64,000 nt of DNA from CAYXDO01 sp964463485 (GCA_964463485.1 CAYXDO010000050.1:1-64000), one strand, 5' to 3'; positions 51,702 through 61,580 are shown, counted from the first letter of the stretch. The notes: generated by a model not told the origin, from the sequence alone. Numbers and translations are program-made.

Positions 51702-52079
51702 GCTGGTGAGTATCTCACAACTCGGAAGTCTGCACGAGCACGAGCACGAACGAGCACGAGCACGAACGAGCACGAGCACGAGACGAGCACGAGCACGAGC
51801 ACGAACGAGCACGAACGAGCACGAACGAGCACGAGCACGAACGAGCACGAACGAGCACGAACGAGCACGAGCACGGTTTCGTGGGGGCGAATTCGCAGAC
51901 TTGTCGAGTTCAGGAACGGACAAGAGTGAAACTCCTTCGAATGGTCGAAGACCTTCGTGCTCGTGCTCGTGCTCGAAAGATTTCGAGGACTTACAAATTG
52001 TGCTACCTGTTGGCTCCCCGGAAGACCAGGAGCCGTGGTCACGAACTCGCGGAAGTCGGAGGTCAGAGTCGGAAGCCAA
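51702..52079. other. Intergenic region dominated by GAGCAC repeats
   Basis: 378 bp without a supportable gene. Most is simple repeat (51732-51874) with a reversed mini-tract at 51954-51975; the rest shows no coding signal. Confidence 0.65.
51732..51874 (+). repeat. GAGCAC hexamer-type simple repeat
   Basis: About 143 bp made of gagcac and gaacgagcac units. A short reversed tract (gtgctcgtgctcgtgctc) follows at 51954-51975, which could pair with it into a long hairpin. Similar GGGCAC and CTCGTA tracts lie at 5035-5062 and 58190-58211. Confidence 0.9.
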
Positions 52080-53225
52080 TCAGAGCGCGGACTCTGGTCG
52101 GGTGGGTTCCAGCTTCTGAAGCAGCTCCTTGACCCCGCTGCGCTTCGTGTGACGAGCTCCGCTCTTCCGCGCGAGCTCTTCGGCGAGGTGCAGGTAGCGT
52201 CCGGTGAGCGCAACTCTCGCATCGCCCACGCAAACCTCCGCTAGAATCCAACCTTGGAACACGTCAGATCGGTTGGCCTCACCGAGTCGAATGGGTTCGG
52301 ATCGACCGAGAAACCGCTCGGGTCGAAAGAACCAGCTCCCTGCCTCGAGCTCCAACGTACCCGCCTGACGTTTCTTCGTGCCCGGTACTCGAAGCGCAAA
52401 CGCCGACAAAGGCCCGAGGTCGATCGCCTCATCAGCAGGCATGGGTGCGGGCGCCGACCACCTCCCGATGAAGCCATCCCAAGCCACCGTGAGCCCAAAC
52501 CGAGCGGCGCGGACGGCCCACCGAACGACGAGGGCTGCCACGACCAGAATCACCAAGCTCAGCACCATGGCGAGGGTCGGGAAAAAGACCGCGAGCGCAA
52601 CCAACACCGAAGTCGCGACGAGCTTCACGCCCTCGAAGATCCCGTCGACGAAAGGAAACGGAGACAACCAAATCAGGATATCGAGCGCGAGAATGACGAT
52701 GACCAACGAGCCGAGCGCGGAGACGCAAACGGCCCAGAACAGAATTTCGTCGAAACCCATCCCGGCATGAGTGACCGCCGCGGAAGCGGCGGCCAGGGAG
52801 TGAGAGTCGGGAAACATGAAGAGCGCGGCGGCGATCAGCGCGATCGGAAGCTCCCCGAAGGCACCGAGAGTCTGCGCGATGGGCTTGCCGAGCTTCGTCG
52901 ATTTACCGAAGGTGATGAGTAGGCCGAGCGCCAGAAAACTCGCAAAGACCGCTGGGTGACTGAGGATTTCGAGCCTCGGGAGCGACGGAGCGCCCAGAGC
53001 GCCGAGCAACCCGAACAGACCGAGTGCAAAGAGCGGGTTGATGCCGACTGCGCCTAGCGCCGCGATCGGGCGGTCGAGAGTATCGTAGGTCGCGCGTGCG
53101 GCGTGGCCAAAGTCGCCTCGCGGCTCCGCCCCGGCCAAAGCAAGGCTCGCGCTGATCGAGATGACGACGATCAGCGTCCAGGCGAAGGTACGGGGGCGTG
53201 CCGGCGAACCCATGGCGGCGAGCAT
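52080..53225 (-). CDS. Polytopic membrane protein of unknown function
   Basis: 381 residues from the ATG at 53225 (53213 is possible). A signal-anchor (FAWTLIVVISISASLALAG) is followed by about eight TM segments up to residue 270 (for example FALGLFGLLGALGAP, SFLALGLLITFGKSTK, LSLVILVVAALVVRWAV) and a soluble C-terminal domain of about 100 residues. The membrane part resembles DUF4126-type proteins. Function unknown. The upstream SHG-repeat in the same frame comes from a 9-bp repeat and is not taken as coding. Confidence 0.7.
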   Translation of the reverse strand: MLAAMGSPARPRTFAWTLIVVISISASLALAGAEPRGDFGHAARATYDTLDRPIAALGAVGINPLFALGLFGLLGALGAPSLPRLEILSHPAVFASFLALGLLITFGKSTKLGKPIAQTLGAFGELPIALIAAALFMFPDSHSLAAASAAVTHAGMGFDEILFWAVCVSALGSLVIVILALDILIWLSPFPFVDGIFEGVKLVATSVLVALAVFFPTLAMVLSLVILVVAALVVRWAVRAARFGLTVAWDGFIGRWSAPAPMPADEAIDLGPLSAFALRVPGTKKRQAGTLELEAGSWFFRPERFLGRSEPIRLGEANRSDVFQGWILAEVCVGDARVALTGRYLHLAEELARKSGARHTKRSGVKELLQKLEPTRPESAL

Positions 53226-53257
53226 AGGCCCCAGGCGGGGAGGGGTCAAACGGCCGG

Positions 53258-53344
53258 GTGCGATCGTGCGATCGTGCGATCGGTGCGATCCGTGCGATCC
53301 GTGCGATCCGTGCGATCCGTGCGATCCGTGCGATCCGTGCGACC
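53258..53344 (+). repeat. GTGCGATC/GTGCGATCC tandem repeat
   Basis: About ten head-to-tail units; the first two are 8-bp gtgcgatc, the third 9-bp gtgcgatcg and the rest 9-bp gtgcgatcc. It lies between the membrane-protein start and the lolD stop. The shift from 8- to 9-bp units shows slippage. Confidence 0.93.
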
Positions 53345-53373
53345 GTCTATTTCCGCCGGTGATTGAAGGCACT

Positions 53374-54075
53374 TCAGCTCGGGCGATCGACCAACCGTCC
53401 CTGATTCATTACGAGCTTGCGCGGCATCCGTTGCGCCAAGACGCTCGAGTGAGTCACCACGACGATCGTGAGCCCCTGCTCCGCGTTCAGCGAGTCCAAC
53501 AAATCATGAATGGCTTGTGCATTTGCTTCGTCGAGATTCCCGGTAGGCTCGTCTGCCAGCAGCAACGCGGGCTCCAAGACCAACGCCCGCGCGATCGCCA
53601 CGCGCTGCTGCTCCCCGCCTGACAACTCACCCGGGCGATGCTCGACTCGGTGCGACAATCCCACCCGGTCGAGGATCCTCCTCGCCATCCGATCGGCCTC
53701 CGCAGGCGAGAGCCGCTGAATGAGGGCCGGCATCATCACGTTTTCGAGCGCGCTGAAATCGGGGAGCAGGTGGTGAAACTGGAACACGAACCCGATCCGG
53801 CGGTTCCTGAAGGCCGCGAGCTCTCGGGAGCTCATCGCGAAGACATCCGAAGGACCGAACTTCACCGTCCCCGAGGTCGGCACGTCCAACGTCCCGAGCA
53901 CGTGCAGGAACGTCGACTTGCCCGAGCCCGACGGTCCCGTGATCGACACCCGCTCGCCTGGCTCCAGGACCAAATCGACGCCCGTCAACACCGGAATTTC
54001 GTGATCGTCGAGCCAGTAACTCTTGTGAAGGCCGGTCACCTCCACGCGAGGGACACGCGTCTGAGTCTCAATCAT
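53374..54075 (-). CDS. lolD: Lipoprotein-release ABC ATPase
   Basis: 233 residues. Walker A GPSGSGKST, signature LSGGEQQRVAIARALV, Walker B ALLLADEPTGNLD; GFVFQFHHLLPDFSALENVMMPAL is typical of LolD. It drives the release of outer-membrane lipoproteins from the inner membrane to LolA. It overlaps the LolC/E gene by 8 bp. Confidence 0.93.
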   Translation of the reverse strand: MIETQTRVPRVEVTGLHKSYWLDDHEIPVLTGVDLVLEPGERVSITGPSGSGKSTFLHVLGTLDVPTSGTVKFGPSDVFAMSSRELAAFRNRRIGFVFQFHHLLPDFSALENVMMPALIQRLSPAEADRMARRILDRVGLSHRVEHRPGELSGGEQQRVAIARALVLEPALLLADEPTGNLDEANAQAIHDLLDSLNAEQGLTIVVVTHSSVLAQRMPRKLVMNQGRLVDRPS

Positions 54076-56434
54076 CTCGGAGCCCCTCCACGGGCTCGAG
54101 CTTGGCCGCGGTGATGGCCGGATAAATCGAGGCCAGATAGGTGATCGTAATGGCGGAGATGACGATCACGATGACTTCCGTCAAATCCATCGCGACCGGC
54201 AGGCGATCGATGTAGAAGACGTCGGAGTCCAGCCGAATCCCCACGTGCTCGATGAACTCACAAAGGCCGACCCCGAAGACCAGACCCAGGAGCGCCCCGG
54301 CGAGCCCCACGACCAGTCCCTGCGCCACGAATATTTTCGTGATCGAAGAGTCGGCCGCGCCCATCGATTTGAGGATGGCGATCTCCTTGCCCTTTTCGAG
54401 CACGATCATCACGAGGGTCGACACGATCAAGAACGACGCCACCAAGACGATGAAGATGAGGATGATGAACATCGCCAGCTTCTCGAGCAGCAAGGCAGAG
54501 AAGAGCTGTTTGTTCATCTCGCGCCAGTCCCGAACGGTGTACGGGTGCCCGCCGAGGCGTCGCTTCAAGGTCTCCACGATACGGGGTGTGTCGTCCACGT
54601 CCTCGACGCGGAGCTCCACGCCGGTCGCTTCACCCCGCTTTCCGAAGAGCTTCTGGGCCTCCTGCATCGTCACGTACGCGAACTTCGAGTCGAACTCGAA
54701 CATCCCGGAGAAGAAGACCGCGGCCACCCTGAATCTCCTCAGCTTCGGCTGGGGACCCATCGGCCCGAGCTCTTCGCTGGCCGGCGAGACCAAACTCACG
54801 GTGTCACCGACGAAGACCCGCAGGCTACGGGCGAGCTCCCGACCGACGACCAACCCTGGGAGGCACCGCTTGGGCTTGCTCGCCGGGACCGCCGGCGCGG
54901 GTCCCAGGCCGGTTTCTGGGTCTGCGTCCGATCCGGCCAGACCCTTCGAGGACGTCAGCGTTCGCCACGAGAGGTCCGCTGCCGGAATCTCACAAGGATG
55001 GGTGAGATCGTCGAAGTCACCGCGGTAGGTCGTCTTGCGCAGGTCCTCGGATCCAGGGCGGGTCGGATCGATTCCTTTGATGAGGGCTCCGGCGAGCCCT
55101 CCCTCGCTCGAAATCATGCCCTCGCCGAGGACGAACGGCGTCGTCGTTCGGACGCCCTCGAGAGTCGAGACTTGCTTCGCCACGTCTTCGTAGTCGGCGA
55201 AGTCCACTCCTAACTTCCCGACGACTACGTGTGCATGGGCGCCCAGAATCTTCGACTTCAGGTCCTGCTCGAACCCGCTCATGACTGATAAGACCACGAT
55301 CAGCGCCATCACGCCGAGCGCCACGCCGGTGACCGAGATACTCATCGTGGCGCCGATGAAGGCCTGGGCGGCGGTTCGGCGCGGCCGAGGGGCGCGGCCG
55401 CGGACGCCGATCGCGATGAGCTTTGCGATGCCGCCGAGGATGAGGAAGGGGAGCAGGAGCGCCCGGGTGAAGGCCCAGCCGAACGCTAGCAAGAGAGTTG
55501 CCGCCACCGAGTTGCCGCGGCGCCGAATGCGCAGATATCGAAGCGCCATCGTCAGCTCGAAGTCGGATCGGGGCAGACCGTCGACCAGCAAAAATCCGAT
55601 CGACGAACCCACGGTGAGCAGGCAGAGAGCGAGGCCCGTGGGGACGAACGCCAGCGCCACGAGCAACTGTTCGGCGGGCACGGTCGAGCTCGCCAGGATC
55701 TCCGCGCCAGGCACCGCCAGCGCCAGATACAACGCATACCCAAAGCCCAGTGCCACCAGGGCGAGCTCCGGGAAGGCGAGCCTGCGCAACACGAGCGCGA
55801 CGGCGAGCCCAGCGATCAGAAAAGACAGGATGGACCCACCCAGCATGATCGCCTCGACGTGGGTCGGGCTTGGGACGAGCTCGAGCATCGGCAGGGCGGT
55901 GAGTGCGACAAACGCGGAGAGCGCCTGCACGGCCACCAACACGACCGCGCCCACGGTGACTCCGAGGGGCGTTCGTCGTACGAAGTGCGATCCAAGGGAC
56001 GATCCGATCGCGAGCAGCACGAACGCCGGCGCCACGATGCGCGTGGTCGCCAGCGCGGCCCGACCCAGCCCGAGGGCTCCATCCGTGCCAAAAATCATCG
56101 CGACGCGCTCGGACGAACCCATCACCCACTGCGCAAGGAACGCCAGAATCAGCGCCCCGACGAGCGCACCCCGCACCGGAAGCCGCGTGCGCTGGGTCCG
56201 CTTCGCTTGCGCGCCGAGCGAGACGCCTGCCCCCAAAAAAGCCAGAGTCGCGAGGCACGCGCCAATGGCCTGGGCGCGAGTACCCGCGGGAACGGGGCCC
56301 AAGAGCCGACTCAGCCCGACGAGCGAGGCCGCCGCGAGCCCAGCATGAATCACGCCGAGGTACACCTCGCGTCCGCTGGGCGTGAAGGGATGCCGCTCTC
56401 GGCGGCTCTCGGCAGGTGGGGTCGGGTAGCTCAA
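54068..56434 (-). CDS. LolC/E permease with an enlarged N-terminal membrane domain
   Basis: 788 residues from a TTG at 56434, roughly twice the length of LolC or LolE. The C-terminal about 440 residues are a standard LolC/E permease (VALGVMALIVVLSVMSGFEQDLKSKILGAHAHVVV, GLVVGRELARSLRVFVGDTVSLV, KLAMFIILIFIVLVASFLIVSTLVMIVLEKGKEIAILKSMGA). The N-terminal about 290 residues have about eight TM helices (for example GLAVALVLRRLAFPEL) before LRYLRIRRR. An additional hydrophobic segment sits between LRYLR and the FtsX core. The fusion is in frame and may adapt lipoprotein sorting to this lineage. Confidence 0.82.
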   Translation of the reverse strand: MSYPTPPAESRRERHPFTPSGREVYLGVIHAGLAAASLVGLSRLLGPVPAGTRAQAIGACLATLAFLGAGVSLGAQAKRTQRTRLPVRGALVGALILAFLAQWVMGSSERVAMIFGTDGALGLGRAALATTRIVAPAFVLLAIGSSLGSHFVRRTPLGVTVGAVVLVAVQALSAFVALTALPMLELVPSPTHVEAIMLGGSILSFLIAGLAVALVLRRLAFPELALVALGFGYALYLALAVPGAEILASSTVPAEQLLVALAFVPTGLALCLLTVGSSIGFLLVDGLPRSDFELTMALRYLRIRRRGNSVAATLLLAFGWAFTRALLLPFLILGGIAKLIAIGVRGRAPRPRRTAAQAFIGATMSISVTGVALGVMALIVVLSVMSGFEQDLKSKILGAHAHVVVGKLGVDFADYEDVAKQVSTLEGVRTTTPFVLGEGMISSEGGLAGALIKGIDPTRPGSEDLRKTTYRGDFDDLTHPCEIPAADLSWRTLTSSKGLAGSDADPETGLGPAPAVPASKPKRCLPGLVVGRELARSLRVFVGDTVSLVSPASEELGPMGPQPKLRRFRVAAVFFSGMFEFDSKFAYVTMQEAQKLFGKRGEATGVELRVEDVDDTPRIVETLKRRLGGHPYTVRDWREMNKQLFSALLLEKLAMFIILIFIVLVASFLIVSTLVMIVLEKGKEIAILKSMGAADSSITKIFVAQGLVVGLAGALLGLVFGVGLCEFIEHVGIRLDSDVFYIDRLPVAMDLTEVIVIVISAITITYLASIYPAITAAKLEPVEGLRDD

Positions 56435-56489
56435 AGACGTCTCGTGGTACCGCCCCCCGCAGCTTCAGGAGCGTGTGGAGCTGACGTAC

Positions 56490-58031
56490 TCATGACTTTC
56501 GCATCAGCGGGAACAGGATCACGTCGCGAATCGAGGGTGAGTTGGTCAACAGCATCGCCAGGCGGTCGATCCCAACGCCCTCGCCCGCGGTGGGAGGCAT
56601 GCCGATCTCGAGCGCGTGGCAGTAATCTTCGTCGTAATCCATCGTCTCGTCGCGCCCGTGCGCTTTGGCGTCGACCTGCGCCTTGAATCGCGATCGCTGG
56701 TCGTCCGGGTCGTTGAGCTCTGAGAATGCGTTCGCGAGCTCACGCCCCGTGACGTAGAGCTCGAAGCGGTCCGCGAGGGTCGGGTCCGAGTCTCTCCGTC
56801 GCGATAACGGCGAGACCTCGATCGGAAAGCCCGTGACGAACGTCGGTTGGATGAGCTCTGGCTCGAACAGGCCTTCGAAGAGGTCCATCAAGATCTCACC
56901 TGCGGTCGACTTCTTCGGATCGATGACGATCCCACGCGCCTTGGCCGCGACGACGAGTGCGTCGCGATCGCGGACGTCGATCCCCGGAATTTTCTCGGAG
57001 ACGCCTTCTCGCACCTCGATTCGGCGGAACGGTCTCTCGAGGTCCACGGTGACCTCCGGGTGCTCGGCATCCCAGCCGCCGTAAGGCACCTTGGCGCTGC
57101 CCGTGACTTCGATCGCGGCGCTCCGAAAGAGCTCCTCGGTGAGCTTCATCAGGTCTTCGTAGGTCGCATAGGCTTGGTAGAACTCGAGCATCGTGAATTC
57201 AGGGTTGTGCTGAGTCGAGAGCCCTTCGTTTCGGAAGTTGCGACCGATCTCGTAGACTCTCTCGATCCCGCCGACCACGAGCCGCTTGAGATAGAGCTCC
57301 GGGGCGATTCGACAGTAGAGCTCCATGTCGAGGGCGTTGTGGTGAGTCATGAACGGTTTGGCCGCGGCGCCGCCGATCAGGGTGTGCAACATCGGAGTCT
57401 CGACCTCCATGAAGCCTCGGAGGTCCAAGAATCCGCGGATGAATCGGATGAGCTTGCTCCGGCGTTCGAAGACCGCGCGGACCTCCGGCGAGATCGCGAG
57501 GTCGACGTAACGTTGCCGGTAGCGAAGCTCCACGTCGGTGAGCCCGGAGTGTTTGTCGGGCAGGGGGTGCATGCTCTTGGCGGCGAGCTTGGCGGTCCGC
57601 GCTTGCACGGTGAGCTCACCGGTTTTGGTGATGAAGCGAGGCCCGGTGACGGCGAGAAAATCACCGAGGTCGAGGTGTTTGGTGCGCTCGTAGGTCTGCG
57701 CGCCGAGGACGTCGAGCCTGAGTTGCACCTGCACTCGGCCGGCTCGGTCCTGAACGTGACAGAACGCGGCCTTGCCAAATCGCCGGAATCCCGTGATGCG
57801 ACCCGAGATCGAGAATTCTGGGTCGTCCTTGCCCGGCTCGCCTGCGGGGGGCGGCGATCCCGACTCGGACCGGACGTCGGCGGTGGTGTTCGACACCGAA
57901 AGCCCGTTCGGAAACGGTGACCACCCGAGCGCGGCCATCTTGTCCGCTTTTTCTCGGCGGCTTCTGAGGATCTCTTGGAGGCCACCGGCTGGTGCCTGAG
58001 GCTCGGCCTTCACGCTGGGGCTTCCCGACAT
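56490..58031 (-). CDS. lysS: Class II lysyl-tRNA synthetase
   Basis: 513 residues. OB-fold anticodon-binding part (FSISGRITGFRRFGKAAFCHVQDRAG), class II motif 2 YEIGRNFRNEGLSTQHNPEFTMLEFYQAY and motif 3 GEGVGIDRLAMLLTNSPSIRDVILFP are all present. It charges tRNA-Lys. The 3' neighbour on the same strand is the LolC/E gene (55-bp gap). Confidence 0.95.
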   Translation of the reverse strand: MSGSPSVKAEPQAPAGGLQEILRSRREKADKMAALGWSPFPNGLSVSNTTADVRSESGSPPPAGEPGKDDPEFSISGRITGFRRFGKAAFCHVQDRAGRVQVQLRLDVLGAQTYERTKHLDLGDFLAVTGPRFITKTGELTVQARTAKLAAKSMHPLPDKHSGLTDVELRYRQRYVDLAISPEVRAVFERRSKLIRFIRGFLDLRGFMEVETPMLHTLIGGAAAKPFMTHHNALDMELYCRIAPELYLKRLVVGGIERVYEIGRNFRNEGLSTQHNPEFTMLEFYQAYATYEDLMKLTEELFRSAAIEVTGSAKVPYGGWDAEHPEVTVDLERPFRRIEVREGVSEKIPGIDVRDRDALVVAAKARGIVIDPKKSTAGEILMDLFEGLFEPELIQPTFVTGFPIEVSPLSRRRDSDPTLADRFELYVTGRELANAFSELNDPDDQRSRFKAQVDAKAHGRDETMDYDEDYCHALEIGMPPTAGEGVGIDRLAMLLTNSPSIRDVILFPLMRKS

Positions 58032-58341
58032 GGCGGCGGACGCTAGGGGAGCGCAGGCGCTCGGTCAACTCGCGAAATCGCGCTGTCCGCAGTCACGCGG
58101 GGCGCGCGCAGAAATCTCCGGGGGCGGAGCGAGCTTCTCCGCCCTCCGAGCAGTCAGCGCGCGGCCGAGTCCGCTGAAGGGCCACGAAGCTCGTACTCGT
58201 ACTCGTACTCGCGCTCCTGCTAATCCTGGAATCGAGTACCACCGCTCGGCCGACTCACTCACACCAAGTGGGAACCCGTGGGCTTCGATCGAAGGCTTGT
58301 TGCTCCTTGACACCCTCGCCCCGACGAAGTTTGGGAAGGGC
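58032..58341. other. Divergent lysS-citrate synthase control region
   Basis: 310 bp. It includes a CTCGTA simple tract (58190-58211) followed by cctgctaatcctg (58216-58228), a motif shared with 5225-5240. TTGACA occurs near 58308 but no good -10 lies at proper spacing. No small gene is supported. Confidence 0.55.
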
Positions 58342-59631
58342 ATGACCGAGAAGGCGAAGCTCATCTACCAGGGCAAAGAAATCGAGCTCGACGTCATCGA
58401 GGGCTCCGAGCAGGAGAAGGGCCTCGATATTCAGAAGCTCCGCTCGGCGACCGGCCTCGTGACGTTGGATCCGGCGTTCATGAACACCGCGTCCACGACG
58501 AGCTCCATCACGTACATCGATGGTGAAAAAGGGATCCTGCGCTACCGCGGCTACCCGATCGAACAGCTCGCGGAAAAGTCCACGTTCGTGGAGACGAGTT
58601 ATCTCTTGATTCACGGAGAGCTCCCGAACTCTTCTCAGCTCGACGCGTTCAAGGCGCGCCTGTCGCGCCACACCATGATTCACGAGGATATGAAGCACTT
58701 CTTCCATGGGTACCCGGCGACTGCCCATCCCATGGCGATCTTGTCAGCGATGGTCTGCTCGCTGTCGAGCTTCTATCCGGACCTCCTCGACATCAACACC
58801 GAGGAGTCCCGCAACGAGACCTTCCCGCGGTTGCTCTCGAAGATGCGCACCATCGCCGCGTTCTCGTACAGAAAGTCCATTGGGGCTCCGTTCCTCTACG
58901 CGCCCAAGGACATGGGCTACGCAGCCAAGTTCCTCTACATGATGAACGCGAACCCCACCGAGCCCTACGACGTCGATCCGGAGTTCGAGTCTGCGCTCAA
59001 TCTCTTGCTCATCTTGCACGCCGATCACGAGCAGAACTGCAGCACCTCGACCGTGCGCATGGTCGGCTCGTCGGAAGCCAACCTCTTCGCGGTGATCTCG
59101 GCCGGCATCCTCGCACTCTGGGGACCGCTGCACGGCGGCGCCAACCAGAAGGTCGTCGAGATGTTGAGTCAGATCCATCACGAGGGTGGCGACGTCGCGA
59201 AGTACGTCGAACGCGCCAAGCGAAAGGAGCCCGGGACTCGCCTCTTCGGCTTCGGACACCGCGTCTACAAGAACTACGATCCGCGAGCGAAGATCCTCCG
59301 CGAGTCCTCTGCGCGAGTGCTCGCCAGGCTCAACAAGCGGGATCCGCTGCTCGACATCGCCCGAAACCTCGAGGAGGTCGCGCTGTCCGATCCGTACTTC
59401 ATCGAGCGCAAGCTGTATCCAAACGTCGATTTCTACAGCGGCATCATCTACCGAGCGCTTGGCATCCCCACGAACATGTTCACGGTGATGTTCGCGCTCG
59501 GGCGCCTGCCGGGCTGGATCGCTCAGTGGAAAGAGATGATCGAAGATCCGAATCGCAAGATCGGCCGGCCGCGACAAATCTACACGGGAGCGCCGACCCG
59601 CGATTACGTCCCGGTCGTCGATCGTACCTGA
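58342..59631 (+). CDS. gltA: Citrate synthase
   Basis: 429 residues from the ATG at 58342 with GGAAGG just upstream. Catalytic motifs: LLILHADHEQNCSTSTVRMVGSS, LWGPLHGGANQ and FGFGHRVYKNYDPRAK (His, His and Asp). It makes citrate from acetyl-CoA and oxaloacetate as the entry to the TCA cycle, and can use acetyl-CoA from PFOR. The N-terminal domain is of the type II gram-negative kind. Confidence 0.95.
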   Translation: MTEKAKLIYQGKEIELDVIEGSEQEKGLDIQKLRSATGLVTLDPAFMNTASTTSSITYIDGEKGILRYRGYPIEQLAEKSTFVETSYLLIHGELPNSSQLDAFKARLSRHTMIHEDMKHFFHGYPATAHPMAILSAMVCSLSSFYPDLLDINTEESRNETFPRLLSKMRTIAAFSYRKSIGAPFLYAPKDMGYAAKFLYMMNANPTEPYDVDPEFESALNLLLILHADHEQNCSTSTVRMVGSSEANLFAVISAGILALWGPLHGGANQKVVEMLSQIHHEGGDVAKYVERAKRKEPGTRLFGFGHRVYKNYDPRAKILRESSARVLARLNKRDPLLDIARNLEEVALSDPYFIERKLYPNVDFYSGIIYRALGIPTNMFTVMFALGRLPGWIAQWKEMIEDPNRKIGRPRQIYTGAPTRDYVPVVDRT

Positions 59632-59691
59632 CTCACCTCCCTCTTTACTCGCTCTACTCTCATCCTCGCGCTTCTTCGGAGATTTCGATAC

Positions 59692-61371
59692 ATGGCTGCT
59701 GAGTTCGTTTTCACGATGCAGGACCTTCGCAAGGCCTACCCCAACAAGGTGATCTTGGAGGGTCTCTATTTGTCGTTCCTGCCGGGAGCCAAGATCGGCG
59801 TGCTCGGCGTGAACGGCGCTGGAAAGAGCACGGTCCTCAAGATCATGGCGGGGATCGACAAGGAGTTCACCGGCGAAGCCAAGCCAGGCAAAGGTGTCTC
59901 GGTCGGCTATCTCGCGCAGGAGCCGCAGCTCGATCCGGCCAAGGATGTGCGCGGGAATGTCGAAGAGGCCGTCGCCAGCACGCGGTCGCTCCTGGTTCGC
60001 TTCGACGAGCTCTCGATGAAGCTCGGCGAGAGCCTCTCGGACGACGAGATGGAGCGCGTGATGAACGAGCACGGCCGGGTGCAAGACGAGATCGAGGCGA
60101 AGAACGCCTGGGACCTCGACAACGTGCTCGAACGAGCGATGGACGCGCTCCGCTGCCCTCCGGGAGATCAGGACGTCGCGACCCTGTCGGGCGGAGAACG
60201 CCGACGCGTGGCGTTGTGTCGGTTGCTGCTCCAACGACCCGATCTCCTGCTCCTCGACGAGCCCACCAACCACCTCGACGCGGAGAGCGTGGCCTGGCTC
60301 GAGAGACACCTTCAGGAGTACTCAGGCGCCGTCGTGGCCGTGACCCACGATCGCTACTTCCTCGACAACGTCGCCGGCTGGATCCTCGAGCTCGATCGCT
60401 CCCGAGGCTATCCGTTCAAAGGCAACTACTCCGAGTGGCTGCAGCAGAAGGCCAAGCGCTTGGAGGTCGAGGAGAAGCAATCCACCGCGCGTCGAAAGAC
60501 GCTCGAACGGGAGCTCGACTGGGTGCGCCAGTCCCCCAAAGCTCGACACGCCAAGAGTAAGGCGCGCCTCGGTCGCTACGAGGAGCTCCTCGCCGAGGCC
60601 GAGCGAGACAAGCTCGCCACCGTCGAAATTCAGATCCCGCCCGGTCCGCGGCTCGGCGACACCGTCGTCGAGGTCGATGGCATCCGGAAGGCCTTCGAAG
60701 ACAAGCTCCTCATCGACGGCCTCTCCCTCAAGCTCCCCAAGGCCGGCATCGTCGGCGTGATCGGCCCGAACGGAGCAGGCAAGACCACGTTCTTCAGGCT
60801 CATCACCGGGCGTGAAGAGCCCGACGTCGGCACCGTGAAGATCGGCGACACCGTCAAGTTCGCCTACGTCGACCAAAGCCGCGACGAGCTCGATCCAGAA
60901 AACACCGTCTGGAAGGAAATCGCCGGCGGCCTCGACTCCGTCGCCGTCGGAAAGCGCGAGATCCCTTCTCGCGCTTATGTCGCGAGCTTCGGCTTCAAAG
61001 GCACCGATCAACAGAAGAAGGTCGGCACTCTGTCCGGCGGCGAACGCAACCGAGTGCATCTCGCCAAAGTCCTCAAGTCGGGCGGCAACGTCCTCCTGCT
61101 CGACGAACCCACCAACGACCTCGACGTCGATACTCTCCGCGCCCTCGAAGACGCGCTCCTGGAGTTCGCCGGCTGCGTCGTGGTGATCAGCCACGATCGC
61201 TGGTTCCTCGATCGCATCGCAACCCACATCTTGGCCTTCGAAGGGGACAGCCAAACGGTCTTCTTTCAGGGCAACTATCAGGACTACGAGGTCGACCGGA
61301 AGAAGCGACTCGGAGTCGACGCCGATCAACCCCACCGCCTCCGCTACCGCAAGCTCACCGCGTCCGGCTGA
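59692..61371 (+). CDS. ettA: ABC-F translational throttle protein
   Basis: 559 residues. Two ABC domains: GVNGAGKSTVLKIM, LSGGERRRVALCRLL, LLLLDEPTNHLD and GPNGAGKTTFFRLI, LSGGERNRVHLAKVL, LLLDEPTNDLD, with the arm and linker region (ELDWVRQSPKARHAKSKARLGRYEELL) of EttA. It binds the ribosomal E site and gates the first peptide bond according to ATP/ADP. Confidence 0.93.
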   Translation: MAAEFVFTMQDLRKAYPNKVILEGLYLSFLPGAKIGVLGVNGAGKSTVLKIMAGIDKEFTGEAKPGKGVSVGYLAQEPQLDPAKDVRGNVEEAVASTRSLLVRFDELSMKLGESLSDDEMERVMNEHGRVQDEIEAKNAWDLDNVLERAMDALRCPPGDQDVATLSGGERRRVALCRLLLQRPDLLLLDEPTNHLDAESVAWLERHLQEYSGAVVAVTHDRYFLDNVAGWILELDRSRGYPFKGNYSEWLQQKAKRLEVEEKQSTARRKTLERELDWVRQSPKARHAKSKARLGRYEELLAEAERDKLATVEIQIPPGPRLGDTVVEVDGIRKAFEDKLLIDGLSLKLPKAGIVGVIGPNGAGKTTFFRLITGREEPDVGTVKIGDTVKFAYVDQSRDELDPENTVWKEIAGGLDSVAVGKREIPSRAYVASFGFKGTDQQKKVGTLSGGERNRVHLAKVLKSGGNVLLLDEPTNDLDVDTLRALEDALLEFAGCVVVISHDRWFLDRIATHILAFEGDSQTVFFQGNYQDYEVDRKKRLGVDADQPHRLRYRKLTASG

Positions 61372-61580
61372 GTCGAAATTCGAAACGCCGTGCTGAGTAC
61401 ACGTCCGCGCAGATTCGTGACTACGGGAAAAACCACTTCCGGGCCTGAGCGCGATCACGCCGGCTCGAGCCCGGGTTTCGTACCGTTGGTGCACTAGGGA
61501 TCGAGCGAATCTCTCACCGCCCGAGCGTACGATCGAAAATTCCACTTGTCCTCACTCGCGGTCGAGAGGACAAGGAAGTC

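Noticed and set aside
50622..52079. A long minus-strand extension (about 486 codons) upstream of the RsmJ-like gene
   Set aside because: It is antisense to arsM and its first part is LVRARARS-type translation of the GAGCAC repeat; only the part from about 50621 matches a family.
53226..53372. N-terminal SHGSHG extension of the membrane protein
   Set aside because: It is the translation of the 9-bp tandem repeat; a proper signal-anchor starts at 53225.
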